This document shows, piece by piece, positions 8,888 to 16,981 of a stretch of DNA of 61,587 nt; the stretch's first letter is position 1; each line of letters starts with the position of its first letter. The notes under the pieces are model-generated. The model saw nothing but the letters and a program-made list of their open reading frames with translations, was not told the DNA's origin and ran no database searches. The DNA lies in assembly GCF_945862485.1 (NCBI RefSeq), contig NZ_CAMAYF010000010.1, positions 1 to 61,587 on the forward strand, read 5' to 3'. A program made the position numbers and the translations under genes. Origin of the DNA: Sphingorhabdus sp. EL138 (GTDB taxonomy: Bacteria > Pseudomonadota > Alphaproteobacteria > Sphingomonadales > Sphingomonadaceae).

Positions 8888-10107
8888 TTAGGGTCGGCTA
8901 AAGCCGCTTTTACCCCTTGCACCGCCAGTTCGCGCTGGCGTGCGACATCCGGAAAGTCCTCCTGTATCCACGCAGCTTCAATGGCTTGCAGCGTTTTTGC
9001 GACGAGCGGACCGGGCGGTAAACCCATGCTGATCAATTCGCCGCCCTTGATGACGAGGGTAGGAATGTCCCATTGCTCCAGCCGCGCGAGACATTCCGGC
9101 ACATCTGCATCGCCAGCATATAGCATCACGGCATCGCGCGCGCTGTCGATATCGGCCCCATAGGCGATAGCACGGACATTAAAGGGGTTCGGGACCCCTA
9201 CGCGGAGCCGTTGGGCAAGGCCCTCGCGCATTTTGTTCGACAGTTTCAACCGCGCCGCAACCTTATCAACGGCAACATAGTCGCGGGTTAAAAGCGCCAG
9301 AAAGCGTGCCGGCAGAGACACGGGCTGCTTAAATTGCGCTTCACGCTGCACAAGTTGTCGCAAGTCATTAGCGGCACTTCCCGATAATTCAGGCAGAAAC
9401 GGCGTGAAGATACCGTTCCGGATCATAAGATCGACCGATGCGACTGGATTATTCAATCCTAATAAACGGGTCAGCTCCTGCGCGATGCGTTCGCGGGACA
9501 GGGCGGTCAGCCCATGCGCGCCATTGGCGCAGGCTTCAATGGCGTCGGTATCAATCTGCCCGCCGCCATATCGGGCAAGGAACCGGAAATAGCGCAAGAT
9601 GCGCAAGAAATCCTCGGCAATCCGTTGATGGGCATCGCCAATAAACCGCAGTCTGCGCGCCTCCAGATCACCCAAACCATCAAAATAGTCGAAGACTTCC
9701 CCGCTTTTTGGATCGGCGTATAAAGCGTTGATCGTAAAGTCGCGGCGGCTTGCGTCCTCTTGCCAGTCCGTGGCAAAAGCAACCGTCGCGCGGCGGCCAT
9801 CGGTTGCAACATCGCGGCGTAATGTTGTGATCTCGTAATTCTTGCCGTCCACGGCGGCGGTGACCGTTCCATGTTCAATGCCAGTGGGTATGGCCTTGAT
9901 ACCAGCCGCTTCCAAACGGTTGATGACTTCATCTGGTAATAACGCCGTTGCGATATCAACGTCAGATACGGGCAAACCGACCAGCGTGTCGCGCACCGCG
10001 CCGCCGACATAACGGGGGCCGCCATAAACATCATCCAGCGCCGCCAAAACGCTTTTCAGGCCATTGGCATGCTGCCATTCGGCATCGGGCAGGCGGACCG
10101 GCGTCAT
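8875..10107 (-). CDS. cca: CCA tRNA nucleotidyltransferase
   Basis: This class II nucleotidyltransferase adds or repairs the 3' CCA of tRNA. The start is set at the ATG at 10105-10107, giving 410 residues, because it forms an ATGA junction with the preceding Nudix gene. The head domain shows VGGAVRDTLVGLPVSDVDIA near residue 34 with the two metal-binding aspartates, RRDVATDGR near 97, and RRDFTINALYADP near residue 120. The C-terminal part is the helical tRNA-binding region. The 3' end overlaps that of parC, with no visible terminator between the convergent genes. Confidence 0.94.
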   Translation of the reverse strand: MTPVRLPDAEWQHANGLKSVLAALDDVYGGPRYVGGAVRDTLVGLPVSDVDIATALLPDEVINRLEAAGIKAIPTGIEHGTVTAAVDGKNYEITTLRRDVATDGRRATVAFATDWQEDASRRDFTINALYADPKSGEVFDYFDGLGDLEARRLRFIGDAHQRIAEDFLRILRYFRFLARYGGGQIDTDAIEACANGAHGLTALSRERIAQELTRLLGLNNPVASVDLMIRNGIFTPFLPELSGSAANDLRQLVQREAQFKQPVSLPARFLALLTRDYVAVDKVAARLKLSNKMREGLAQRLRVGVPNPFNVRAIAYGADIDSARDAVMLYAGDADVPECLARLEQWDIPTLVIKGGELISMGLPPGPLVAKTLQAIEAAWIQEDFPDVARQRELAVQGVKAALADPNQSN

Positions 10108-10676
10108 GCCAACCGCCGCACGAGATTGGCGATGATCCCCGCCGTCACGCCCCATATCCGTCGTTCGCCCCATTGCATGTCATAATAGCTGCGTTGTTGC
10201 CCATTCCAAGCGGCTTCTTTTCGAATTGAATTGGTAGGATCAAGCAAGAAGGCAAGCGGCACTTCGAAATAGGCATCGACTTCTTCGGGGTTGGGCTGAA
10301 GCTCAAGGTCCGGTGGTATGATGCCAACAACGGGCGCGATGCTGTATCCGCTGCCGGAGAAATAGGTGTCCGCTACGCCGATGACTTCAACCGTCGCGGG
10401 CGGGATGTTCAATTCTTCATGCGCCTCACGCAAAGCCGCCGCGATTGCATTTTCATCGCTTTCATCAACCTTACCACCGGGAAAGGCCACTTGGCCCGCA
10501 TGGCTGCGCAACCATGTGGGGCGCTGAGTCAAGATGACACCAGGTTCTGCCCGATCTGTTATGGGGATCAGGACCGCCGCCGCACGGTGGGTGTCCACGG
10601 CAAAGTGCCGTTCGTCTTCAATCTCTATGCTGAGCGCGGGATCAAGCGCCGCTTGCAACCTGTTCCGCCAGTTCAT
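10104..10676 (-). CDS. CoA-pyrophosphatase-type Nudix hydrolase
   Basis: The 190-residue protein (start MNWRNRL at 10674-10676) carries the Nudix box, with FPGGKVDESDENAIAAALRE followed by AHEEL at about residues 80-105, including the REXXEE metal ligands. The upstream LTQRPTWLRSHAGQVAFPGG resembles the UPF0035 signature of CoA diphosphatases such as YeaB/NudL, which split CoA into phosphopantetheine and ADP. It is coupled on both sides by ATGA overlaps, with the DUF1285 gene upstream and cca downstream. Substrate assignment is by family resemblance only. Confidence 0.88.
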   Translation of the reverse strand: MNWRNRLQAALDPALSIEIEDERHFAVDTHRAAAVLIPITDRAEPGVILTQRPTWLRSHAGQVAFPGGKVDESDENAIAAALREAHEELNIPPATVEVIGVADTYFSGSGYSIAPVVGIIPPDLELQPNPEEVDAYFEVPLAFLLDPTNSIRKEAAWNGQQRSYYDMQWGERRIWGVTAGIIANLVRRLA

Positions 10677-11224
10677 GCAGGCGCAGCCAGTTGGAATTGC
10701 GCGCCTTTGCTCCAAATGCTGGGCGCTTCCGGACTTTCCGCAAGCGCCAAATTGGCGAGTTCGTAATAGACGGGGCGAGCAAGTTTTGCGAACAGCCCGC
10801 CGCGCACATGCACATATAACATCCCGCCGCGCATTTCGATGGCGTGATCGGCATCGGCGAAAATAAGGTCGTCGCTATTCAGGCGGAACGCCAAGCTGCG
10901 TTCTGGTCCTTCGCCTTCGCTTTGCAATTCTACCGCAATGAACGGCGCGTCGTCGACAATGATCGAGAGCTTTTGCTGTGGCGTCACAAGCCAATATCGC
11001 CCATCGGCATCGCGGCGCAATAGGCTGGAGAAGGCACGGATCATGGACGGTCGTGTTATCTCCCCGCCCTGATGGAACCATTTGCCGTCCGACGCGATCC
11101 GCATTTCGCTGTCGCCCACATTGGCGGGCTCCCAGCTTTCCACCGGAGGCAATTTTCGGGCTGCAACAAGTTCCGCAATATCGGATAGCGTAAGCTTTGC
11201 TAGATCGGGTGCTTCATAAGGCAT
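10673..11224 (-). CDS. DUF1285 family protein
   Basis: A 183-residue cytosolic protein with the features of DUF1285: an N-terminal helical lead (LAKLTLSDIAELVAARKLPPVE), MRIASDGKWFHQGGEITRPSMIRAFSSLLRRD at about 38-72, and GRYWLVTPQQK near 75. No enzymatic motif is recognisable. In alphaproteobacteria this family often sits just upstream of a Nudix hydrolase and cca, as here, with an ATGA overlap to the Nudix gene. A shared role in RNA or nucleotide maintenance is only a guess from the neighbours. Confidence 0.85.
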   Translation of the reverse strand: MPYEAPDLAKLTLSDIAELVAARKLPPVESWEPANVGDSEMRIASDGKWFHQGGEITRPSMIRAFSSLLRRDADGRYWLVTPQQKLSIIVDDAPFIAVELQSEGEGPERSLAFRLNSDDLIFADADHAIEMRGGMLYVHVRGGLFAKLARPVYYELANLALAESPEAPSIWSKGAQFQLAAPA

Positions 11225-11262
11225 AGGAACGCGATAGGTCCAATAAGGCCAATCGTCAAAGC

Positions 11263-11787
11263 TTAGTCATTTGGCCCAAGCATGCCGTGCGTTGGTAATG
11301 CAACCATTTCGCTATTGCGCAGAAGCAATCGCCGTGGTTCCCAAGGACCCGGCAAGGTCCAGCCAGATGTGCCTTCCGCCTCAAAACCAAAGCGGCCATA
11401 ATATTCCGGATCACCAATCATCACCATTGGCGCATCCTGCGGTGTTACGGCGTTCAGCATCAATTGCATCAATTGTGTTCCAAGCCCTTCATTCTGGCGA
11501 TGGGTGGCGACAGCGACTGGCCCGACCAAGATCAATTCAGCTTTGTCCACGCGCACTGGCCAGCATTGAATGCTTGCCACCAGTTCACCTTCGTCCAGAA
11601 TTCCAAAGGACAGATGATTGATGGCCACCATGCCTTTGCGCAGCAAATAGGCTGTGCGCATATGCCGGTCCGCACCGAACGCATCATCGAGTAAAGCGTT
11701 CAACGCATCTGCGGATATGCCTGAAAGGGGCGTGTTATGCATTAATCTTGCCGGAATATGGGACACAATAGCGGCGTCCCCTGTCAT
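11263..11787 (-). CDS. GNAT-family N-acetyltransferase
   Basis: A 174-residue GNAT protein. The acetyl-CoA-binding pattern appears as GPVAVATHRQNEGLGTQLMQ at about residues 95-114 (R/Q-x-x-G-x-G/A type), and VMIGDPEYYGRFGFE near residue 128 is characteristic of YhbS-like GNATs. The ATG at 11785-11787 is preferred over a TTG 14 codons upstream. The acceptor substrate is unknown. It is transcribed on the minus strand, 38 bp upstream of the DUF1285 gene, so it may lead the same operon. Confidence 0.85.
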   Translation of the reverse strand: MTGDAAIVSHIPARLMHNTPLSGISADALNALLDDAFGADRHMRTAYLLRKGMVAINHLSFGILDEGELVASIQCWPVRVDKAELILVGPVAVATHRQNEGLGTQLMQLMLNAVTPQDAPMVMIGDPEYYGRFGFEAEGTSGWTLPGPWEPRRLLLRNSEMVALPTHGMLGPND

Positions 11788-11911
11788 TGTGGAGGTTGTT
11801 TGTCCAATCGAATATGTTGTCGTTAACAATTAAGCCGCCGCAAATTGCCTTTCGACGGAACATCCATTAGCATGCGCCACTTAGATGGTTTCGTCACGCA
11901 GGAGAGAGAAT

Positions 11912-12757
11912 TTGACCGATCAGCAAACGCCCCATGCGGCAACAGACGCACCATGGTCAGATACTTCCGCGCAACCGCGTGCCCAAAAAGATATTCTTGG
12001 CTATGTGGTTTTGATTGCAGGCGTTGGTGCTTTGGTCTGGGGCGCGGTTGCGGCAGTTGGCACAGGTTGGGGTTTTTGGGCCTTTACATCGGGTCTGAAG
12101 GGCGTTGCTGCGGCCTTTCTTCTTGGGATTGCGGCCATTTTGATTGGTCTGGTGCAAGAGTGGCGCGTGCGTAAATCCACCACCCCACCATTGCGTGCGC
12201 GGCGCTGGGTTGGGATGCTGGTTGCTTTGGTTTATGTTGGTTGGGTCGGGACGTTTCTTGTGAAGGCGCTCACTGTCCCTGCGATCCACGATGTGTCGAC
12301 CGATCTTGCCGATCCTCCGGCCTTTCAAACATTACAATTGCGTGCCGATAATTTTGATAATGTTCCGGGTGCGGACGATGCGAAGATGCGCGGCCTGACG
12401 CCGGAACAACGTTGGGCGATGGTGCATCAAAAAGCTTATGGCGACATCCGTTCGGTGCGTGTGAATGAACCCGCGCCTATGGTTGTTGCTAAGGCGGAGC
12501 GTTTAGCCAAAGCGCGTGGTTGGAATGTGGCTATTTCGTTGCCCGAAGAAGGGCGTTTGGAAGCAACAGAAACCAGTGCGTTTTTCCAGTTCAAGGATGA
12601 TGTCGTGCTGCGCGTCCGTCCGTCGGCTACGGGCGAGGGCAGCATTGTCGATATGCGCTCTGTCAGCCGTGTTGGGCAGAGCGACTTGGGTATGAACGCC
12701 AAACGTGTGCGGTCATTTCTGGCCGATTTAACGGGAACAGTGACGGCGGCGCAGTAA
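11912..12757 (+). CDS. DUF1499 family membrane protein
   Basis: About 281 residues. Three hydrophobic helices lie in the N-terminal third (near 24-46, 52-72 and 90-110). A soluble DUF1499 domain of about 120 residues follows, with AIHDVSTDLADPPAF near 125 and DDVVLRVRPSATGEGSIVDMRSVSRVG near 230. The TTG at 11912 is chosen because GGAGAG lies 5-6 nt upstream; an ATG at 11885 in frame lacks a ribosome site. The function is not established. It converges with the sugar dehydrogenase gene, 19 bp apart. Confidence 0.8.
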   Translation: MTDQQTPHAATDAPWSDTSAQPRAQKDILGYVVLIAGVGALVWGAVAAVGTGWGFWAFTSGLKGVAAAFLLGIAAILIGLVQEWRVRKSTTPPLRARRWVGMLVALVYVGWVGTFLVKALTVPAIHDVSTDLADPPAFQTLQLRADNFDNVPGADDAKMRGLTPEQRWAMVHQKAYGDIRSVRVNEPAPMVVAKAERLAKARGWNVAISLPEEGRLEATETSAFFQFKDDVVLRVRPSATGEGSIVDMRSVSRVGQSDLGMNAKRVRSFLADLTGTVTAAQ

Positions 12758-12776
12758 AACGCCGCCGCCAAGCAAG

Positions 12777-13910
12777 TTATTTCTTCGGCGTAAGCTTCAG
12801 CAAGCGACCCTGTGAACCAGCGCGTTCGTCTTCCAGCAGCCAGATAGCGCCATCGGGGCCCTGTTCGACTTCGCGGATACGCGCGCCCATGTCCCATTGG
12901 TCTGCCTTAGTGGCATTTTCGCCGTTCAGTTTCACGCGCACCAAAGCCTTGGCACCAAGGCCGCCGATAAACGCGCTGCCTTTCCAAGCCTTAAACATGT
13001 CACCAGAATAAATCATGAGGCCGCCAGGTGAAATGGCCGGGTTCCATGTAACCTTGGGCGCTTCAAAACCATCACCTGCTGCGTGGTCGGGAATGTTCCG
13101 GCCGTCATAATGGTCGCCATTCGACACAGTTGGATAGCCGTAGTTTGTTGCCTTTTTGACAAGGTTTAATTCATCACCGCCAGCGGGGCCCATTTCTTGG
13201 TTCCACAAACGGCCCTTCGCATCAAAGGCAATACCTAATGGATTGCGATGGCCATAAGACCAGATTTGCGACTTCACGCTGCCTTGGCCGAAGAAGGGAT
13301 TGTCCGATGGGACCATGCCGCCGTCGGTTAGGCGCACAATCTTGCCAAGATTTTGGTTGAGATCCTGTGCGGGATCGAACTTCTGCCGCTCGCCGCTGCT
13401 GATATACAAGTTGCCGTCCGGCCCGAAGGCGAGGCGATGGCCAAAATGGCCTCGCCCCGAAACCTTTGGTTCCTGGCGCCAAATGATTTGGACATCGGTC
13501 AGCATCGGCTTTGTGCTTGTGAGGTCCAGCTTGCCACGGACCACTGCCGCGCCAAAGCCACCTTCACCGGCCTCAGCAAAGCTGAGATAGACCAATTTGT
13601 TGTTGGCAAAGTCGGGGTGGAGGATCACATCACCAAGTCCGCCTTGGCCGCCATACGCAACTGCAGGAACGCCTTCGACATCAACAGCATCGCCTTCATT
13701 CTGCCACAACTTGAGCTTGCCTTTTTTCTCTGTCACGAGCGCATAAGCCGTGCCGGGGACGAATGTCATGGCCCAAGGTTCCTCAAAATCCGCAACGACG
13801 GCGACGTCAAAAGGTACCGCGCTGGTGTCTGCAAGGGCGGCGTCACTCGCCGAAGGCTGGCAGGCGGCGGCCAGAAAAGATGCGCCCATCAGAAAAGACA
13901 ATTTTGACAT
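12777..13910 (-). CDS. PQQ-dependent aldose sugar dehydrogenase-like lipoprotein
   Basis: A roughly 377-residue six-bladed beta-propeller of the soluble glucose/aldose dehydrogenase family (YliI-like), expected to oxidise sugars in the periplasm with PQQ. The N-terminus MSKLSFLMGASFLAAACQPS is a lipoprotein signal with lipobox LAAAC. Family motifs are FEEPWAMTFVP, GGLGDVILHPDF, GRGHFGHRLAFGPDGNLYIS, YGHRNPLGIAFD and NQEMGPAGGDELN, the PQQ/metal-site region. An alternative ATG lies five codons upstream at 13925. No PQQ biosynthesis genes are in the window, so cofactor supply cannot be judged. Confidence 0.88.
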   Translation of the reverse strand: MSKLSFLMGASFLAAACQPSASDAALADTSAVPFDVAVVADFEEPWAMTFVPGTAYALVTEKKGKLKLWQNEGDAVDVEGVPAVAYGGQGGLGDVILHPDFANNKLVYLSFAEAGEGGFGAAVVRGKLDLTSTKPMLTDVQIIWRQEPKVSGRGHFGHRLAFGPDGNLYISSGERQKFDPAQDLNQNLGKIVRLTDGGMVPSDNPFFGQGSVKSQIWSYGHRNPLGIAFDAKGRLWNQEMGPAGGDELNLVKKATNYGYPTVSNGDHYDGRNIPDHAAGDGFEAPKVTWNPAISPGGLMIYSGDMFKAWKGSAFIGGLGAKALVRVKLNGENATKADQWDMGARIREVEQGPDGAIWLLEDERAGSQGRLLKLTPKK

Positions 13911-13976
13911 GATCCAAAGCTCCATTTTATAACTACCTCTCCCAATTGGTGGGTGAAGGCGTGATGTGCAAGACAC

Positions 13977-14005
13977 TTGCATATGAAAGTTTTCGGGGCT
14001 ATACG
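13977..14005 (+). promoter_or_regulatory. Candidate sigma-70-type promoter of the rimP-nusA-infB operon
   Basis: TTGCAT at 13977-13982 and TATACG at 14000-14005 are separated by 17 bp in the divergent gap before rimP. Each hexamer matches consensus at 4 of 6 positions. Spacing and location are right, but this is only a sequence match. Confidence 0.4.
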
Positions 14006-14097
14006 GACTTCATCCTTACATTGTGAGAACTTGGAAGGGCTGGCGCCACTGGGGCCGGCGCGGAATGGTATTGCATGCCGAATAAGAAAGTCTGATT

Positions 14098-14658
14098 TTG
14101 CCTGATCTGGATAAACTGAGCAGTTTGATTGCGCCCGAGGCGGAAGCGCTTGGCTTTGCCTTGGTGCGCGTTGCATGGTTTTCCAACGGCGCGCAAGGTA
14201 GCGACGAGCCGACCTTGCAAGTGATGGCCGAGCGTCCAGAGACACGGCAACTCAATATTGACGATTGTGCAGCGCTCTCGCATCGTATTTCTGATCTGTT
14301 TGACGAACTTGATCCAATTGTTGAGGCCTATCGTCTTGAAGTTAGCTCGCCCGGTATTGACCGGCCATTGACGCGTCTTGCCGATTTTTCGGACTGGGTG
14401 GGGCATGAGGCCAAGATCGAACTGAGCGAGCCAATGGATGGCCGCAAGAATATGCGCGGTGACCTTGCCGGGGTCGATGGCGAAAATATTCATGTCGATG
14501 ACCGCAAGGCCGGACGGCTTACCTTCCCATTTTCCGCACTTGGCCACGCCAAGCTGCTCTTGACAGACCGCCTTATTGCGTCGACTGCCCCCATCAACAG
14601 CGATGGGGCGGACGAAGTAGAGGCTGAACCCATTCACGACGAAGCACAGGAAGACTAA
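14098..14658 (+). CDS. rimP: Ribosome maturation factor RimP
   Basis: RimP assists 30S ribosomal subunit maturation. The 186-residue product starts at TTG 14098 (no ATG is available in frame). It shows the RimP pattern: ALGFALVRVAWF near residue 15, LQVMAERPETRQLNIDDCAALSHRISDLFDE at about 40-75, and YRLEVSSPGIDRPLTRLADF at about 80-105, where EVSSPGIDRPL is the family signature. A C-terminal SH3-like half and an acidic tail follow. It heads the rimP-nusA-infB operon, with nusA starting 3 bp after its stop. Confidence 0.95.
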   Translation: MPDLDKLSSLIAPEAEALGFALVRVAWFSNGAQGSDEPTLQVMAERPETRQLNIDDCAALSHRISDLFDELDPIVEAYRLEVSSPGIDRPLTRLADFSDWVGHEAKIELSEPMDGRKNMRGDLAGVDGENIHVDDRKAGRLTFPFSALGHAKLLLTDRLIASTAPINSDGADEVEAEPIHDEAQED

Positions 14659-14661
14659 AAC

Positions 14662-16272
14662 ATGGCCAGTAGTATTGCCGCCAACAAGGCTGAATTGCTT
14701 GCAATCGCCAACGCGGTCGCCACCGAAAAAATGATCGACAAGTCGATTGTTATCGAAGCGCTTGAAGAAGCGATCCAGCGTGCGGCTAGGGCACGTTATG
14801 GGGCCGAAAACGACATCCGTGCGAAGCTTGACACCCAAACCGGTGACTTGCGTCTGTGGCGCGTTGTGGAAGTTGTTGAAAATGTTGAAGATTATTTCAA
14901 GCAAGTCGACCTGAAGCAGGCGGACAAGCTGCAAAAGGGCGCCGTTATCGGCGACTTCATCGTCGATCCGCTTCCCGCTGTGGACTTGGGCCGTATTGAT
15001 GCGCAATCCGCTAAGCAGGTTATCTTTCAAAAAGTGCGCGATGCAGAGCGTGAGCGCCAGTTTGAAGAATTTAAGGACCGTACCGGCGAAATCATCACGG
15101 GCGTCGTAAAGTCGGTTGAATTTGGCCATGTCGTCGTGGACCTTGGCCGCGCAGAAGGCGTTATTCGCCGCGACCAGCAAATCCCGCGCGAAGTTGTCCG
15201 CGGCGGCGACCGCGTTCGCGCACTCATCATGAAGGTGCAGCGTGAAAATCGCGGGCCACAAATCCTTCTGAGCCGGGCTCATCCAGATTTCATGAAGAAA
15301 TTGTTCGCGCAAGAAGTGCCCGAAATCTATGACGGTGTCATCGAGATTAAGGCTGCTGCGCGCGACCCAGGCAGCCGCGCCAAGATTGGCGTCATCAGCT
15401 ATGACAGCAGCATTGACCCTGTAGGCGCATGCGTCGGCATGAAGGGTAGCCGTGTGCAGGCCGTCGTGCAGGAAATGCAGGGCGAAAAGATCGACATCAT
15501 TCCATGGTCGGAAGACACCGCGACGTTCATCGTGAACGCGCTGCAGCCCGCAACGGTCAGCCGTGTTGTCATCGACGAAGAAGAAGGTCGTATCGAAGTG
15601 GTCGTTCCGGACGATCAATTGAGCCTTGCCATTGGCCGTCGCGGACAGAATGTCCGTTTGGCGTCGCAGCTTACGGGTCGTGGTATCGACATCATGACTG
15701 AAGCGGAATCGAGCGAGAAACGGCAGAAGGAATTTGTCGAGCGTTCCGAAATGTTCCAGCAAGAACTGGATGTTGACGAAACGCTTGCACAATTGCTGGT
15801 CGCGGAAGGCTTTAGCGAGTTGGAAGAAGTCGCTTATGTCGATTCCGCTGAAATCGCCGCCATCGAAGGCTTTGACGACGGCTTGGCCGAAGAATTGCAG
15901 AGCCGCGCACAAGAAGCGCTGGATCGCCGCGAGGAAGCAAACCGGACCGAGCGCCGTGCGTTGGGTGTGGAAGACGCCGTCGCTGAATTGCCGATATTGA
16001 CCGAGGCGATGTTGGTCGTTTTGGGCAAGGCGGGCATCAAGACGCTTGACGATTTGGCAGACCTTGCCACCGATGAACTGATCCAGAAGGCACGCGAGCC
16101 GCGGCGCAACGAACGGAGCGATCGCGAAGTGCGGCGTAACCGTACGGAAGACAAGGCAGGCATATTGGCGACCTTCGGTCTGTCTGAAGAGCAGGGTAAT
16201 GAAATCATCATGGCTGCTCGCGCACATTGGTTCGAAGAGGAGGACGCGGTTGCAGCGGACAACTCTCAATGA
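14662..16272 (+). CDS. nusA: Transcription termination/antitermination factor NusA
   Basis: NusA binds RNA polymerase and nascent RNA, modulating pausing, termination and rRNA antitermination. The product is 536 residues. The N-terminal polymerase-binding domain occupies 1-130. The S1 domain lies at about 135-200 (TGEIITGVVKSVEFGHVVVDLG). The KH1/KH2 region at about 230-350 includes DPVGACVGMKGSRVQAVVQE and AIGRRGQNVRLASQLTG. Two C-terminal helix-hairpin-helix acidic repeats lie near 360-430 and 440-520. Its TGA is overlapped by the start region of ylxR. Confidence 0.98.
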   Translation: MASSIAANKAELLAIANAVATEKMIDKSIVIEALEEAIQRAARARYGAENDIRAKLDTQTGDLRLWRVVEVVENVEDYFKQVDLKQADKLQKGAVIGDFIVDPLPAVDLGRIDAQSAKQVIFQKVRDAERERQFEEFKDRTGEIITGVVKSVEFGHVVVDLGRAEGVIRRDQQIPREVVRGGDRVRALIMKVQRENRGPQILLSRAHPDFMKKLFAQEVPEIYDGVIEIKAAARDPGSRAKIGVISYDSSIDPVGACVGMKGSRVQAVVQEMQGEKIDIIPWSEDTATFIVNALQPATVSRVVIDEEEGRIEVVVPDDQLSLAIGRRGQNVRLASQLTGRGIDIMTEAESSEKRQKEFVERSEMFQQELDVDETLAQLLVAEGFSELEEVAYVDSAEIAAIEGFDDGLAEELQSRAQEALDRREEANRTERRALGVEDAVAELPILTEAMLVVLGKAGIKTLDDLADLATDELIQKAREPRRNERSDREVRRNRTEDKAGILATFGLSEEQGNEIIMAARAHWFEEEDAVAADNSQ

Positions 16273-16960
16273 GAACCGACACTCCCCAATAAGGAAGTGC
16301 ATATTGTCAGGTGAGCATGGGACTCGTGCCCAGCTCATCAGGCTTGCCCTTGGCCCCGATGGCAGTATTGCGCCTGACCTATTCGCAAAGGCGCCCGGTC
16401 GTGGCGCGTGGATTGGCGTTTCCGGTGAAGAATTGTCCAAGGCGCTCGCCAAGGGCAAACTTGCCGGATTGCTGCGGCGGGCGTTCAAAACCGACAAGAT
16501 TGATATCATCGATGACCTAACGGGTCGCATTGATCGCGGCTTAGAAAAGGCCTTTTTGGACCGCCTCGGCTTGGAAGCGCGGGCAGGGCATCTTATCTTA
16601 GGCGCAGAGAAGATAGATTCCGCGTCACGCAGTGGCCAAGTGAAGCTATTGTTGCACGCATCGGATGCAAGCGCAGATGGCAGCGGCAAACGTGACCAGG
16701 CATGGCGCGTTGGCGAAGACGCTGAGGGCTCCGGAAAGGGCGGCGTGAAGCTGCCTGTAGACCGGGATGCACTGTCGGCAGCGCTTGGACGGCAAAATGC
16801 TGTGCATGTTGCCTTGATTAACCAAAAAGCGGCGGAGCGGGTGATGCATCATCTTGGACGCTGGCTAAATTTCAAAGGATGCAGTAATGCGCCATTCGAT
16901 TCCGCTGCTTTGGCTGCGGACTTGCGGGGCAATGACGCTGACATCTCCGCAATTGACTGA
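16250..16960 (+). CDS. ylxR: YlxR-family (DUF448) RNA-binding protein with L7Ae-like C-terminal domain
   Basis: About 236 residues. The N-terminal YlxR domain contains RHSPIRKCILSGEHG and GRGAWIG, normally a small RNA-binding fold. The C-terminal half (from about 100), with ARAGHLILGAEKI and KLLLHASDASADG, looks like the L7Ae-type RNA-binding domain found in alphaproteobacterial YlxR proteins. The start is set at TTG 16250, because a strong GAGGAGGA site lies at the right distance and no in-frame ATG exists. This makes it overlap nusA by 23 bp. The position between nusA and infB is conserved in bacteria. Confidence 0.85.
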   Translation: MQRTTLNENRHSPIRKCILSGEHGTRAQLIRLALGPDGSIAPDLFAKAPGRGAWIGVSGEELSKALAKGKLAGLLRRAFKTDKIDIIDDLTGRIDRGLEKAFLDRLGLEARAGHLILGAEKIDSASRSGQVKLLLHASDASADGSGKRDQAWRVGEDAEGSGKGGVKLPVDRDALSAALGRQNAVHVALINQKAAERVMHHLGRWLNFKGCSNAPFDSAALAADLRGNDADISAID

Positions 16961-16981
16961 GTAAGGACGGGTTCTGTTTCA

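Noticed and set aside
13999-16689. A very long minus-strand open frame (896 codons) opposite rimP, nusA and ylxR
   Set aside because: It is a shadow of the strongly coding plus strand; the translated product has no domain, has odd composition (many Phe, His, Asp) and covers three unmistakable genes.
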